The notes beneath the pieces were generated by a model, which saw only the letters and a list, made by a program, of their open reading frames with translations, was not told the DNA's origin and ran no database searches. From Barnesiella sp. An22 (GTDB lineage Bacteria; Bacteroidota; Bacteroidia; Bacteroidales; Barnesiellaceae), in assembly GCF_002159975.1 (NCBI RefSeq), contig NZ_NFJR01000001.1, positions 310,001 to 374,000 of the forward strand: 64,000 bases of DNA. Reading direction: 5' to 3'. Both the position numbers and the translations under genes were made by a program. Shown piece by piece: positions 17,039-25,845 of the stretch. The number at the start of each line of letters is the position of its first letter. Position 1 is the first letter of the stretch.

Positions 17039-18127
17039 TTACCGATACATCTCGGCATGATCGGCCGTGTACCAGTCGTACATCTTCTGTACGCCCTCCT
17101 CGATTTCGATTTTGTGGTGCCAGCCCAGGTTGTGCAGTTTGGTCACATCGGTGAGCTTGCGCATGGTACCGTCGGGTTTCTCAGGGTTGAAGCGAACCTC
17201 GCCCTTGTACCCGATAACCTCCTGGATGCGATGAGCCAGAGCGGCGATGGTAATCTCCTTGCCGGTACCGATGTTGATGTGGCAGTTGCGCACCTCGGGA
17301 TTGTCGCCCTTAACATCGGCAAAATCGACATGCTCGAGAATATAGACCGAAGCGTCGGCCATCTCCTCGCTCCACAGAAACTCACGCAGCGGTTTGCCCG
17401 TACCCCACAGCTCTACCCGGTCGGGATAGATGCCATACTTGGCCAGCACGGCAAGGATAGCCTCGTTGGTAACTTTACCGTCTACGCCCTCGACAGGTCG
17501 CAACGAGAGGTCTTTGCGCACAGCCTCCCAATCGTTTTCCATCAGACACTTGGCCAAATGTATTTTACGAATCATAGCCGGGAGCACATGGCTGCGCTCG
17601 AGGTCGAAGTTGTCGTTGGGCCCGTAAAGGTTGGTGGGCATCACGGCGATATAGTTGGTACCATATTGCAGGTTGAAGCTCTCGCACATCTTCAGTCCGG
17701 CAATCTTGGCAATGGCATAGGGCTCGTTGGTATACTCCAGCGGCGAGGTGAGCAGCGCATCCTCCTTCATCGGCTGCTGGGCATCGCGCGGATAGATGCA
17801 GGTACTGCCCAGGAAGAGCAGCTTCTTCACGCCATGACGGAAGCTCTCGCCGATGACGTTTTGCTGAATCTGCAAATTCTGATAGATGAAATCGGCCCGA
17901 TAGATGCTGTTGGCCATGATACCCCCCACATGAGCGGCGGCCAGAATCACATATTCGGGTTGCTCCTCGTCGAAGAAGCGTTTCACGGCTACCCCGTCGA
18001 GCAGGTCGAGCTCTTTGTGCGAACGGCCGATGAGATGGGTATACCCTTTGTCCTGCAAGTTTTTCCATATAGCCGAACCCACCAGACCGTGGTGACCGGC
18101 TACATAAATCTTGGCATCTTTTTCCAT
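17039..18127 (-). CDS. fcl: GDP-L-fucose synthase
   Basis: Bifunctional 3,5-epimerase/4-reductase that makes GDP-L-fucose from GDP-4-keto-6-deoxymannose. The Rossmann motif GHHGLVGSAIW, FLGSTCIYPRDAQQPMKED, the catalytic Tyr-Lys pair (YAIAKIAGLKMCE) and MPTNLYGPNDNFDLERSHVLPA are present. 362 aa, slightly longer than the E. coli enzyme (about 321) because of an internal insertion around residues 195-225, as in other Bacteroides Fcl proteins. It begins 12 bases after gmd and ends at a terminator. With gmd it supplies fucose for the surface polysaccharide and possibly for the general O-glycosylation and capsule fucosylation known in Bacteroides. Confidence 0.95.
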   Translation of the reverse strand: MEKDAKIYVAGHHGLVGSAIWKNLQDKGYTHLIGRSHKELDLLDGVAVKRFFDEEQPEYVILAAAHVGGIMANSIYRADFIYQNLQIQQNVIGESFRHGVKKLLFLGSTCIYPRDAQQPMKEDALLTSPLEYTNEPYAIAKIAGLKMCESFNLQYGTNYIAVMPTNLYGPNDNFDLERSHVLPAMIRKIHLAKCLMENDWEAVRKDLSLRPVEGVDGKVTNEAILAVLAKYGIYPDRVELWGTGKPLREFLWSEEMADASVYILEHVDFADVKGDNPEVRNCHINIGTGKEITIAALAHRIQEVIGYKGEVRFNPEKPDGTMRKLTDVTKLHNLGWHHKIEIEEGVQKMYDWYTADHAEMYR

Positions 18128-18139
18128 GATAAATATCTC

Positions 18140-19228
18140 CTATTTAACAATACCTTTTTCCAAATATTCGGCCAGGTTCATGCGAATCTCGTCGCCGGCA
18201 CGCTCGACAGCCACCTTGGCCATATCGGCATCGACCATAATCTTCACGAGCTCTTCGAACGAAGTCTTCATCGGGTCCCAACCCAACTCGCGCTTGGCCT
18301 TCGAGGGATCGCCCCACAGGTTCACCACGTCGGTCGGGCGATAGAAATCGGGCGAAACTTCTACGAGCACACGGCCGGTAGCCCGGTCGATGCCCTTCTC
18401 GTTCTCTCCCTCGCCTACGAAATCGAGTTCGATACCTACGTGATGGAAAGCCAACTGACAGAACTCACGAACGGAGTGCTGCACACCGGTAGCAATCACA
18501 AAATCTTCGGGCTTGTCGTTTTGCAGAATGAGCCACATGCACTCGACATAATCCTTGGCATAACCCCAGTCGCGCAACGACGAGAGATTACCCAGGTAGA
18601 GCTTGTCCTGTTTACCCTGAGCAATACGAGCGGCAGCCAGCGTAATCTTACGGGTTACGAAGGTCTCGCCACGACGCTCCGACTCGTGATTGAAGAGGAT
18701 ACCCGAGCAGCAGAACATGTTGTAAGCCTCGCGATACTCCTTCACAATCCAGTATCCATACAGCTTGGCTACGGCATACGGGCTATACGGGTGGAACGGA
18801 GTCTGCTCGTTCTGAGGCACCTGCTCTACCTTGCCATACAACTCGGAAGTCGAAGCCTGATAGATGCGACAGGTCTCGGCCAATCCGCATTGGCGAACGG
18901 CCTCCAGAATACGCAATACGCCTGTAGCGTCGACATCGGCCGTGAACTCGGGAGCATCAAACGACACCTGTACATGGCTCTGGGCGGCCAGATTGTAAAT
19001 CTCGTCGGGGCGCACTTTGCCTACGACCTGAATCAGACTCATCGAGTCGCCCAAGTCGGCATAATGCAGGTGGAAATGCGGACGGCCCTCCAGGTGGGCG
19101 ATACGCTCACGATAATCGACCGACGAGCGACGAATGGTTCCGTGCACGTCATAACCCTTTTCCAGCAGGAACTCTGCCAAGAACGATCCGTCTTGACCGG
19201 TAATACCGGTAATCAATGCTTTTTTCAT
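18140..19228 (-). CDS. gmd: GDP-mannose 4,6-dehydratase
   Basis: First step from GDP-mannose to GDP-fucose. Features are [19 protein letters not shown] (NADP-binding), a VHGTIRRSS loop, [23 protein letters not shown] and [10 protein letters not shown] with the [19 protein letters not shown] catalytic Tyr/Lys. 362 aa is normal. It is first of the gmd-fcl pair, with a -7 box about 57 bases upstream, so these two genes may be transcribed independently of the rest of the polysaccharide operon. The GC-rich codon usage matches the chromosome rather than the AT-rich capsule interior, which suggests it is a resident rather than imported gene. Confidence 0.97.
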   Translation of the reverse strand: MKKALITGITGQDGSFLAEFLLEKGYDVHGTIRRSSVDYRERIAHLEGRPHFHLHYADLGDSMSLIQVVGKVRPDEIYNLAAQSHVQVSFDAPEFTADVDATGVLRILEAVRQCGLAETCRIYQASTSELYGKVEQVPQNEQTPFHPYSPYAVAKLYGYWIVKEYREAYNMFCCSGILFNHESERRGETFVTRKITLAAARIAQGKQDKLYLGNLSSLRDWGYAKDYVECMWLILQNDKPEDFVIATGVQHSVREFCQLAFHHVGIELDFVGEGENEKGIDRATGRVLVEVSPDFYRPTDVVNLWGDPSKAKRELGWDPMKTSFEELVKIMVDADMAKVAVERAGDEIRMNLAEYLEKGIVK

Positions 19229-19284
19229 AACAGTTTTAATTCCTAAATTACCTTTTTATACAATTTTACAAAAATATTCAATTC

Positions 19285-19292
19285 CAAATATA
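19285..19292 (-). promoter_or_regulatory. -7 promoter box for gmd-fcl
   Basis: Minus-strand TATATTTG (read as CAAATATA on plus) fits TAnnTTTG, 57 bases before the gmd start in the 106-bp gap after the WecG-type gene. No convincing -33 element. Confidence 0.5.
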
Positions 19293-19334
19293 ACAACAAC
19301 TTTCGTCAATTCTATAATCAAATAAATATATGAA

Positions 19335-20096
19335 TTATTCGACCTTGCCCGGCAACTTCTTGCGCCGGCGCTTACGATTCCACTCCTGAACGAGCAACTT
19401 GGGCAACGACTCGATAATCAGCCAGCAACGACGCAACTGCTTCTTGGGCTCGCAATAGATGCGATGCAGGAACTCGAGGTGGACCCGCACCATCCAATAG
19501 GGCGCCCGGTTCACATCGGTACCGCTGTAAAATTTAAAAGCAGCTCCCACGGCAATCATCACCCCACTCTTCAGGTAAGGCTTCAGCTTGCTCATAAAAA
19601 TCTCTTGCTTGGGAGCCCCCAGTGCTATCCAGATAATCTCGGCACGATCTTTCTCCAGCATCTGGGCAATGGCCGGATAGTCAAAATCGTCAACCGCCTT
19701 GTAGGGCAATGAGTAGAACCACATGTCGTTGATGCGCGGGTCAATCTCTGACAAATGACGTTTCAGCCCGTCCAGTGTCTGCTGTGTAGTACCCAGAAAG
19801 GCCATGCGATAGCGCCGCTGATGAATGATATCCATGAAAATCTCGCTACCGCAGTATTGCTTGCGCTCGATACCATAGATCCATCGCAAATACAACGGCA
19901 CATAACCGCTGTCGCAAATCGAGAACATCGACCCGTCTACCACCTGACAATAAGCCGGGTCGCGATTTACCGTGGCCAGAATCACACCGTCGGATACACA
20001 AATATACCCTGGCTTCTTCATTAACAACGCCTCGTCGATAGCCCGAAAAACTGCATGCTTGTCGAACTCGTACCTGATGTTGAAATACTTCTCCAT
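19335..20096 (-). CDS. WecG/TagA/CpsF-family glycosyltransferase
   Basis: Likely adds the second sugar (typically a ManNAc-type residue) to an undecaprenyl-PP-linked HexNAc on the cytoplasmic face of the inner membrane. The family core is visible: YICVSDGVILATVNRD, FLGTTQQTLDGL, IIWIALGAPKQEIFM (substrate-binding GAPKQE) and VGAAFKFYSGTDVNRAPYW followed by HLEFLHRIYCEPKK. A basic amphipathic C-terminus (WNRKRRRKKLPGK) probably attaches it to the membrane. 253 aa, GT26 family length. Last gene of the leftward capsule run before gmd-fcl. It pairs logically with the WecA-like initiator at 38023. Confidence 0.9.
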   Translation of the reverse strand: MEKYFNIRYEFDKHAVFRAIDEALLMKKPGYICVSDGVILATVNRDPAYCQVVDGSMFSICDSGYVPLYLRWIYGIERKQYCGSEIFMDIIHQRRYRMAFLGTTQQTLDGLKRHLSEIDPRINDMWFYSLPYKAVDDFDYPAIAQMLEKDRAEIIWIALGAPKQEIFMSKLKPYLKSGVMIAVGAAFKFYSGTDVNRAPYWMVRVHLEFLHRIYCEPKKQLRRCWLIIESLPKLLVQEWNRKRRRKKLPGKVE

Positions 20097-20296
20097 AAAA
20101 AATGATGTGTAAAGTTACCGTCGAGACTCCCCTAATCCCGACTACAAAACAATCTCGTCTCTTTTGGATGAAATCGAGTGAACAGATATTCGCTCCACTC
20201 GATATTCAAGTGAATTATACCTTATTTCTTAAAAATATCTATTTAATTACCAAGATAATAATCCGAACTTATATCCTTATGTCCCTTATCTCTCGT

Positions 20297-21253
20297 TCAC
20301 GCAATCTTCAACCAACGGAACAGTATATCCTTTGCCCATGCCATCACAAAGGAGCCGGCGAAAAGGATAGGCACTATTATAAAGAAATAGATTCCAAACT
20401 GCGACTGACTGACAAAATAGCGATCCATGAAATAGGGATAGACCAACGCATCGAATATATAACAACAAAGATACATATCGAGCGACAACAGCGAAATCTT
20501 AGTCAAACTTTTACGCAACACCAGCGACTTGAAATCGGTCTGATAGAACAACAAGAAAAAGGCTATTGCCACAACTGTCCCGAATACTCCCCAAGGGCCA
20601 CCGGCTATTTGAATAAGTGTATGATTGTGAACAAACAACACATTAAATACCGGATTGATCATACACAACAATAACATTATCAGCCACAACTTCCAACTAT
20701 CTACCCGAGGTCTATACTCGTGAATATACGAACCAGCAAAGAAGAATGTCAACGGATAGCACGATGCCCAAAAGCCAGGAACCAGATGCAATCCATATCG
20801 ATTAAACAAATCGGGCAAGGCGGTCATCACATATAGAGTCAATATCAAAATCTGTTTTTGTCGCTGAGTAGGTATCGCCTTGTACATCATATTCAAGAAA
20901 GGGATCAACAAAAACAACCCTATCCACATCTCGATGTACCAGGCATAAGGTATTGCCGAAAAATCGAATATCTTTAGAATCCACTTCAACCACGACAAAT
21001 CTTCGTGCAAATAATACTTACGAAACAGAATCGTTATGATCGAAAAGAAGAGGTAGGCAACCAATACCCGTATACAACCCTTGTAATATCGCTTCGATAC
21101 GATCTTATTCGTATTCAAATAACCTGTCAACAAAAGGAAAAGAGGAACACCAATTCCAAAAAACATACGAAAGATTGACTGGATAAACAATGCTGTTCCT
21201 TCAAAAATTGTATTCTTAAATGGGGTATTCAACCAAAAGTGCCCAGATATCAC
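20297..21253 (-). CDS. Acyltransferase 3 family membrane protein; N-terminus apparently frameshifted
   Basis: Predicted sugar O-acyltransferase with about 9-10 membrane helices (FFGIGVPLFLLLTGYL, LVAYLFFSIITILF, MWIGLFLLIPFLNMMY, WLIMLLLCMINPVFNVLFV). Listed from a GTG, but in the same frame upstream the conserved opening RIIGLDLIRSFAILFV is readable until a stop at about 21323, with no ATG. A good ATG exists at 21339, two bases after the stop of the preceding gene and behind AGGGAAAAAG, yet its frame stops at 21289. One extra base in the G5 run (21319-21323) or the A5 run (21311-21315) would join the two into a normal N-terminus. Either a real frameshift, phase variation or a sequencing error. 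The essential His (VISGH) is within the readable part. Confidence 0.75.
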   Translation of the reverse strand: MISGHFWLNTPFKNTIFEGTALFIQSIFRMFFGIGVPLFLLLTGYLNTNKIVSKRYYKGCIRVLVAYLFFSIITILFRKYYLHEDLSWLKWILKIFDFSAIPYAWYIEMWIGLFLLIPFLNMMYKAIPTQRQKQILILTLYVMTALPDLFNRYGLHLVPGFWASCYPLTFFFAGSYIHEYRPRVDSWKLWLIMLLLCMINPVFNVLFVHNHTLIQIAGGPWGVFGTVVAIAFFLLFYQTDFKSLVLRKSLTKISLLSLDMYLCCYIFDALVYPYFMDRYFVSQSQFGIYFFIIVPILFAGSFVMAWAKDILFRWLKIA

Positions 21254-21341
21254 AAACAGAATGGCAAAACTACGAATTAAATCCAGTCCTATAATTCGAG
21301 TTTGGCACGATTTTTGCTCCCCCTAATTTGTTGTATCATAA

Positions 21342-22352
21342 TTATACTTTTTCCCTTGTTATAGTCAATTTAAGTTTATTATATCCTCTAAAAACTACTA
21401 TTGATCCAACCATCGAAAAAACAGTAGAAAATACTAAATATACAAACATCAATCCTAAACTCTCTATTCGATGTGTATATAATTTCATAAATATCATAGC
21501 TATGCCTTGAATAAAGAACATATGCAGCAAATAAATATGAAAACAATTTTTTGAAATACTTACCAATGCATTTGCGGCAAATCTTATCTGTCTCAAGATA
21601 AAAGATAAACCATACATCGCTGGAATAGCCACAAAGCACAACCCAATATAAATAAATCGGTCCGGATAAACAAAAGCAAAAATTGTTAGCACAATAAATG
21701 CTATCAAACTAAATAATCCTAATACTTTCAACAAGGATAATTGTTTTTCTAAAAATGGGAAATACCAAGCCGCCATTATCCCTAAGATATAAAACAACAA
21801 ATACCCAGTCAAATAGTCCAAACAAAATATCGGTGTCGACACTGGATTCAAATAAAAATACCCACTTACCAATAACATCAACAGTTCAAAATAGCCCTTA
21901 TATTTCATTCTTATTTTAAAACATAAAGGATAAAGAGCATATAAAAAGAATAACAAATAGATATACCATAAAAATGTCGCATCCGATTGTTTGGGAGAAA
22001 CCAATAGATCAAGAAGATTCATCGATACAGTATTCCATCCTTTTTGCATGGCAGACAACAAAGTAACCACTACACCAATTAACACATAAGGAATAAAAAA
22101 TTTATGGAACTTTCGATATGTATATGTACTATATGCCTGTGATTTATACGAATATGCAATCAAAAAACTCGATATAAATATAAAAAATGGCATATGGAAT
22201 GAATAGATATAGTAGTGGATAGAACCATATACTGGAGGCATAAATGCCAATAAGTGATGGCCTACTACAACCCAAAGCATGGCAATGCCTTGCATCAGAT
22301 CTATAATAAGCAATCTCCGTTTTGGTTGAATATTTTGATTAAAATCCGACAT
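21342..22352 (-). CDS. Acyltransferase 3 family membrane protein
   Basis: Sugar O-acetyl/acyltransferase of the inner membrane. 336 aa with about ten hydrophobic helices. The opening RRLLIIDLMQGIAMLWVVVGHH carries the family His in the first helix and is followed by YSFHMPFFIFISSFL, the R/H-rich conserved block. It starts 5 bases before the end of the preceding glycosyltransferase spacer, and its stop is two bases from the ATG candidate of the next acyltransferase, implying translational coupling. Strongly AT-rich. The acyl group and sugar target are unknown. Confidence 0.88.
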   Translation of the reverse strand: MSDFNQNIQPKRRLLIIDLMQGIAMLWVVVGHHLLAFMPPVYGSIHYYIYSFHMPFFIFISSFLIAYSYKSQAYSTYTYRKFHKFFIPYVLIGVVVTLLSAMQKGWNTVSMNLLDLLVSPKQSDATFLWYIYLLFFLYALYPLCFKIRMKYKGYFELLMLLVSGYFYLNPVSTPIFCLDYLTGYLLFYILGIMAAWYFPFLEKQLSLLKVLGLFSLIAFIVLTIFAFVYPDRFIYIGLCFVAIPAMYGLSFILRQIRFAANALVSISKNCFHIYLLHMFFIQGIAMIFMKLYTHRIESLGLMFVYLVFSTVFSMVGSIVVFRGYNKLKLTITREKV

Positions 22353-22357
22353 AATAA

Positions 22358-23509
22358 TTATATCAATTCTTGAAATAATCTATCCCACTTCTTATAAATT
22401 ACCTCCGATGAGTATTCACATTGTAACTTTTCGAAAGCCATCTGACCTAACCGAGCTATTTCATCGGGAGCATGCCACAACGAAACGATTTGCCGTTCCA
22501 AATCGTCGAGATTATTAGGCTCGAACAATTTACCAATAGCCGAATCTCCTCGACCAATAATTTCGGTAAATCCCCCATGAGCTGGTCCGATTGTAGGCTT
22601 ACCATAGCAGGCAGCCTCGAGAATGGCCATGGGAAAGCCTTCGTAGCAACGACTGGGCATCACCACAAAACGAGCTTGATGAATAAAATCTGCCAACTCC
22701 GCTTTTTGTAGATACCCCATAAATTGCACATTATCGGGAATCTCAATATCGGTTTGTTCACGTTTGGCTCCAGCGAATCGGAACTGGATCGTCGGATTCC
22801 GACGGGCCACCTCTACCAACAGATCATATCCTTTTTCGTAACTCAACCGACCAATATAAGCGACATACGCACCCTCGGTCGACTCATAAGATACAGGAGC
22901 ATCTACACTATTAGGTATCACTCGTATCTTCTGCGCATCATACCCGGCTGCAATCAATTTCTGCCTTTGAAAATCGGTAATACAGGCATACGCATCGACA
23001 TTCTTCTGATAAGCCCCCGTCCAACGGGCATAGACATTGCGAAGGGTATATCCCAGCGATTTCAACCGACTATGTTCGCAGTTATATCGCACACAGCTCC
23101 ACTCATTCCCCCGTTCCAAACAAGTCTCACAAGGCATACCATCGCGCATGAACAAGCCCGTAGGACAAATCAATCGAAAGTTGTGAATCGTCATCACCAC
23201 CGGTACCCCAGCCTTTTTACACTCAAAGAGAGCCGCCGGACTAATAAAGGGATAAAGATTATGCACATTCACCACATCAGGGCGCTCCTGGCGCAAAACC
23301 TCTCGCATCCCCCGCACCCCTGAAGGAGAATAGATACCTGACAGAAAGCCGGCCACCTTGCCGCCCGCCGACTCTCTCACCCCCTCGGTCGTTCGACGAT
23401 AAAACGCCACCTCATGACCATGAGTAGAAAGCATCGCCGCCATCTTATCAACAACAGCCTCCTCACCACTATATTTCCCGTAATTGTTATGTACCAGAAG
23501 AATCTTCAT
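22358..23509 (-). CDS. Glycosyltransferase family 4
   Basis: Retaining GT-B enzyme of the cytoplasmic face that extends the polysaccharide repeat unit. The N-terminal domain has HNNYGKYSGEEAVVDKMA and VVMTIHNFRLICPTG. A cysteine cluster (CETCL, CVRYNCEHS) typical of one GT4 subgroup follows. The C-terminal donor-binding domain has VIPNSVDAP, YIGRLSYEKGYDLLVEVAR, MPSRCYEGFPMAILEAACYGKP and GGFTEIIG. 383 aa. Its start overlaps the stop of the upstream acetyltransferase by 4 bases. Donor and acceptor cannot be predicted. Confidence 0.92.
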   Translation of the reverse strand: MKILLVHNNYGKYSGEEAVVDKMAAMLSTHGHEVAFYRRTTEGVRESAGGKVAGFLSGIYSPSGVRGMREVLRQERPDVVNVHNLYPFISPAALFECKKAGVPVVMTIHNFRLICPTGLFMRDGMPCETCLERGNEWSCVRYNCEHSRLKSLGYTLRNVYARWTGAYQKNVDAYACITDFQRQKLIAAGYDAQKIRVIPNSVDAPVSYESTEGAYVAYIGRLSYEKGYDLLVEVARRNPTIQFRFAGAKREQTDIEIPDNVQFMGYLQKAELADFIHQARFVVMPSRCYEGFPMAILEAACYGKPTIGPAHGGFTEIIGRGDSAIGKLFEPNNLDDLERQIVSLWHAPDEIARLGQMAFEKLQCEYSSEVIYKKWDRLFQELI

Positions 23510-24021
23510 CTGTCATATTTGCTTATCAAATGTTCTCCCCATTCTCGAACATCTGCATATTTCTTCGCTGGATTTCCAATCATAATAGAATAATCTTCTA
23601 TATTTCCTTTAATCACAGCTCCTGCTCCTATTATACAATATTTGCCGATCTTTGTCCCTGGCAATACAATAGCACCGGCACCAATAAAACTATGCTCTCC
23701 AATAGTTACCGATTTGAATGCCATATCATTAAAACCAATATCTTCAGCGTTAATAGCTCGCATTCCAATTAAAAAAGACCAATCATGAGTTAAGATTACT
23801 GTCTTTGTTGATATAACACAACCATTTCCTATAACCAAACGGCCTCCGTTTCCAGGATTAGCATCTAGGAAAGCATCATAATGTATATATTCTGGAGCCC
23901 CTATAAATTCAACACCAACTCTTTTATGTGCCTTCATAATCAAAGGCATATACCACTTAGCACAAATACTACGACTTATAAAGGCTAATAATCGCAATAG
24001 ATAAAAAAGAATTCTATTCAT
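23506..24021 (-). CDS. Left-handed beta-helix acyltransferase (WcaF/hexapeptide type)
   Basis: 171 aa. The C-terminal half has imperfect hexapeptide repeats (KSVTIGEHSFIGAGAIVLPGTKIGKYCIIGAGAVIKGN), the trimeric acetyl-CoA-dependent transferase fold, ending IMIGNPAKKYADVREW. The N-terminus has a hydrophobic stretch. Likely O-acetylates a sugar in the polysaccharide. It is coupled by a 4-base overlap to the downstream glycosyltransferase and lies one base after the upstream one. Confidence 0.87.
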   Translation of the reverse strand: MNRILFYLLRLLAFISRSICAKWYMPLIMKAHKRVGVEFIGAPEYIHYDAFLDANPGNGGRLVIGNGCVISTKTVILTHDWSFLIGMRAINAEDIGFNDMAFKSVTIGEHSFIGAGAIVLPGTKIGKYCIIGAGAVIKGNIEDYSIMIGNPAKKYADVREWGEHLISKYDR

Positions 24022-24022
24022 A

Positions 24023-24943
24023 TCAATACTGCCGAATAATAAATAATCGAACCATCTTAGGGAGCATTGCCAAAAAGAAAAAAGGTATCACCTTCATATT
24101 AAATGGATAGTAAAACAATGATCTTAAGACCTCTTTCATTGTTTCTATTTTCTCCCCATAACGAATAGCTACAGAAGCTCTCATCTTATGCCAATGAGAA
24201 ATATACCTTTTCAACGCCATTTTTCCCGGATAAACAGATAACAATTTTACCAATTCTTTTCCTACCGGATCACCTTTATCTTGCCGACGAGGTGGTAAAT
24301 TTGTCAACACATAACCTTCTCCTAAATTATAGATAGCTTCTACTTCTTTTGAATAGGCAATTTCTCCTTTCACAGCCAATCTTGCCCAAGTCAATAAATC
24401 CTCTCCCGATTTAATTCCTAACGGGAATCCACCTATTGCCTGTATAGCCTGTGTTTTCACCATAACTGCAGAAGTCCATAAAGGAGGATGTGAGCAACTG
24501 GCCATCTCAAAATAATTAGAAAGGATTCCATCTTCTCCCGTAAATGGTAGCTTCCGAATAATCGTTGGAGTCACTTTCCCCTCCAGATTTTGGAACTCAT
24601 AATTACAAGCATAGATAAGACAATGAGGATATTTTTGAGAAAGGAGATACTGGGTAACCAAATACTCCGGCTTCCACTCATCATCAGCATCCAAAAATGC
24701 TATCAAATCACCTTTAGCCTCCTCAATACCCCGGTTTCGAGCAGCCGCTACGCCTGCATTCTTTTGGTGAATCAGTCGAATGCGAGAATCGCTGAATTTC
24801 TCCACCTCAGCTACACTACTATCAGTAGATCCATCGTCGACTACCACGACTTCAAAATCCTGAAAAGTCTGCTTAAAAACAGATTGTAAAGTATGAGCAA
24901 TCTGTTTCTCTTTGTTGTATAAAGGAATAACTACTGATATCAT
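24023..24943 (-). CDS. Glycosyltransferase family 2
   Basis: GT-A fold enzyme. The N-terminus MISVVIPLYNKEKQIAHTLQSV, VVVDDGSTDSS, the nucleotide-sugar Asp motif IAFLDADDEWKPEYL and AGVAAARNRGIEEA are textbook. 306 aa, with a hydrophobic C-terminal segment (FNMKVIPFFFLAMLP) likely associating with the membrane. It overlaps the SGNH-like gene by 4 bases. Sugar specificity is unknown. Confidence 0.93.
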   Translation of the reverse strand: MISVVIPLYNKEKQIAHTLQSVFKQTFQDFEVVVVDDGSTDSSVAEVEKFSDSRIRLIHQKNAGVAAARNRGIEEAKGDLIAFLDADDEWKPEYLVTQYLLSQKYPHCLIYACNYEFQNLEGKVTPTIIRKLPFTGEDGILSNYFEMASCSHPPLWTSAVMVKTQAIQAIGGFPLGIKSGEDLLTWARLAVKGEIAYSKEVEAIYNLGEGYVLTNLPPRRQDKGDPVGKELVKLLSVYPGKMALKRYISHWHKMRASVAIRYGEKIETMKEVLRSLFYYPFNMKVIPFFFLAMLPKMVRLFIIRQY

Positions 24944-25839
24944 TGTTCTATTTCTTTATTGAACTTTTTTGTAATTTCAGCATTGATTACCTTTTGTCCT
25001 CCAGAATTAAGATGTATCGGGTCAAAGAATAATTCATATTGCGTAGAAAATTGAGGATTAAAATCCCAATAATAAATCAATGGTGATGAAGCGGCTTTCT
25101 CACGAAAATATGAAATAATTTTCTGATACTGTTCCGGTTCATATTCATTCAATGGAGCAGCAATCGGCGTATTAACCAATATCACCTTAATCCCTTTTCG
25201 TGTAATAAGTTCCAATGTTTTCTCAAAGTAATCTATCAAATCTTGCTCAAAGTGAATATGTCGCTGTTGTCCTTTTCTAATTTGTTCTTTCAAAACTTCC
25301 ACATCAAGATATCCTACTTTATAATTGCGCCAATCATATCGATACCCTCGTATAGCACTATTGATAAGAGCATCGGAATATCGAGAAGTACAAATAAGTT
25401 TATGAACCCAATAATCTGAAAAATCAGCCGACTCTTTTATATATTCATTCATATTCTCTTCATCAATAAATGGATAGAACAATTTGTATGAATTTTTACT
25501 TAATCCAGCCCCCGTAAACATAAATTGATCTACCCCATAAAGCACAACCTGTAACGAATCGCTATATGGAGAAGATAAATATTGTTTTACCATTTCGTAA
25601 CGATCGGCAACATTTACACCCTCCCGGCAATACTTCGAGACCGAAAGTCCTATGCCTCTCTCAAAATTGGATTTATCGACGGCTAACATTAAATGAGAAT
25701 GGCCTATCAATAAAACTTCAGAATGTTGATTAAGCCCAAAATAACGATTCAATCCATTATTCAATAGCCACCCTATTCCTCGGTCAAGACCTATGAACAC
25801 AAGCACAAAGAGCAATATGGATAATATTCTTCGCTTCAT
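24940..25839 (-). CDS. SGNH-like membrane-anchored protein paired with MBOAT acyltransferase
   Basis: 299 aa. An N-terminal signal anchor (ILSILLFVLVFIGLDRGIGWLL) is followed by a periplasmic domain with LLIGHSHLMLAVD (block I, GHSH in place of GDS), VVLYGVDQFMF, VILVNTPIAAPLNEYEPEQY and a final DPIHLNSGGQ (Asp-x-x-His catalytic pair). This resembles the DltD/AlgJ/AlgX class, which finishes acyl transfer begun by an MBOAT protein. The MBOAT gene lies immediately upstream (6-base gap). Periplasmic O-acylation of the polysaccharide is the natural inference. Confidence 0.8.
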   Translation of the reverse strand: MKRRILSILLFVLVFIGLDRGIGWLLNNGLNRYFGLNQHSEVLLIGHSHLMLAVDKSNFERGIGLSVSKYCREGVNVADRYEMVKQYLSSPYSDSLQVVLYGVDQFMFTGAGLSKNSYKLFYPFIDEENMNEYIKESADFSDYWVHKLICTSRYSDALINSAIRGYRYDWRNYKVGYLDVEVLKEQIRKGQQRHIHFEQDLIDYFEKTLELITRKGIKVILVNTPIAAPLNEYEPEQYQKIISYFREKAASSPLIYYWDFNPQFSTQYELFFDPIHLNSGGQKVINAEITKKFNKEIEQ

Positions 25840-25845
25840 GAATAA

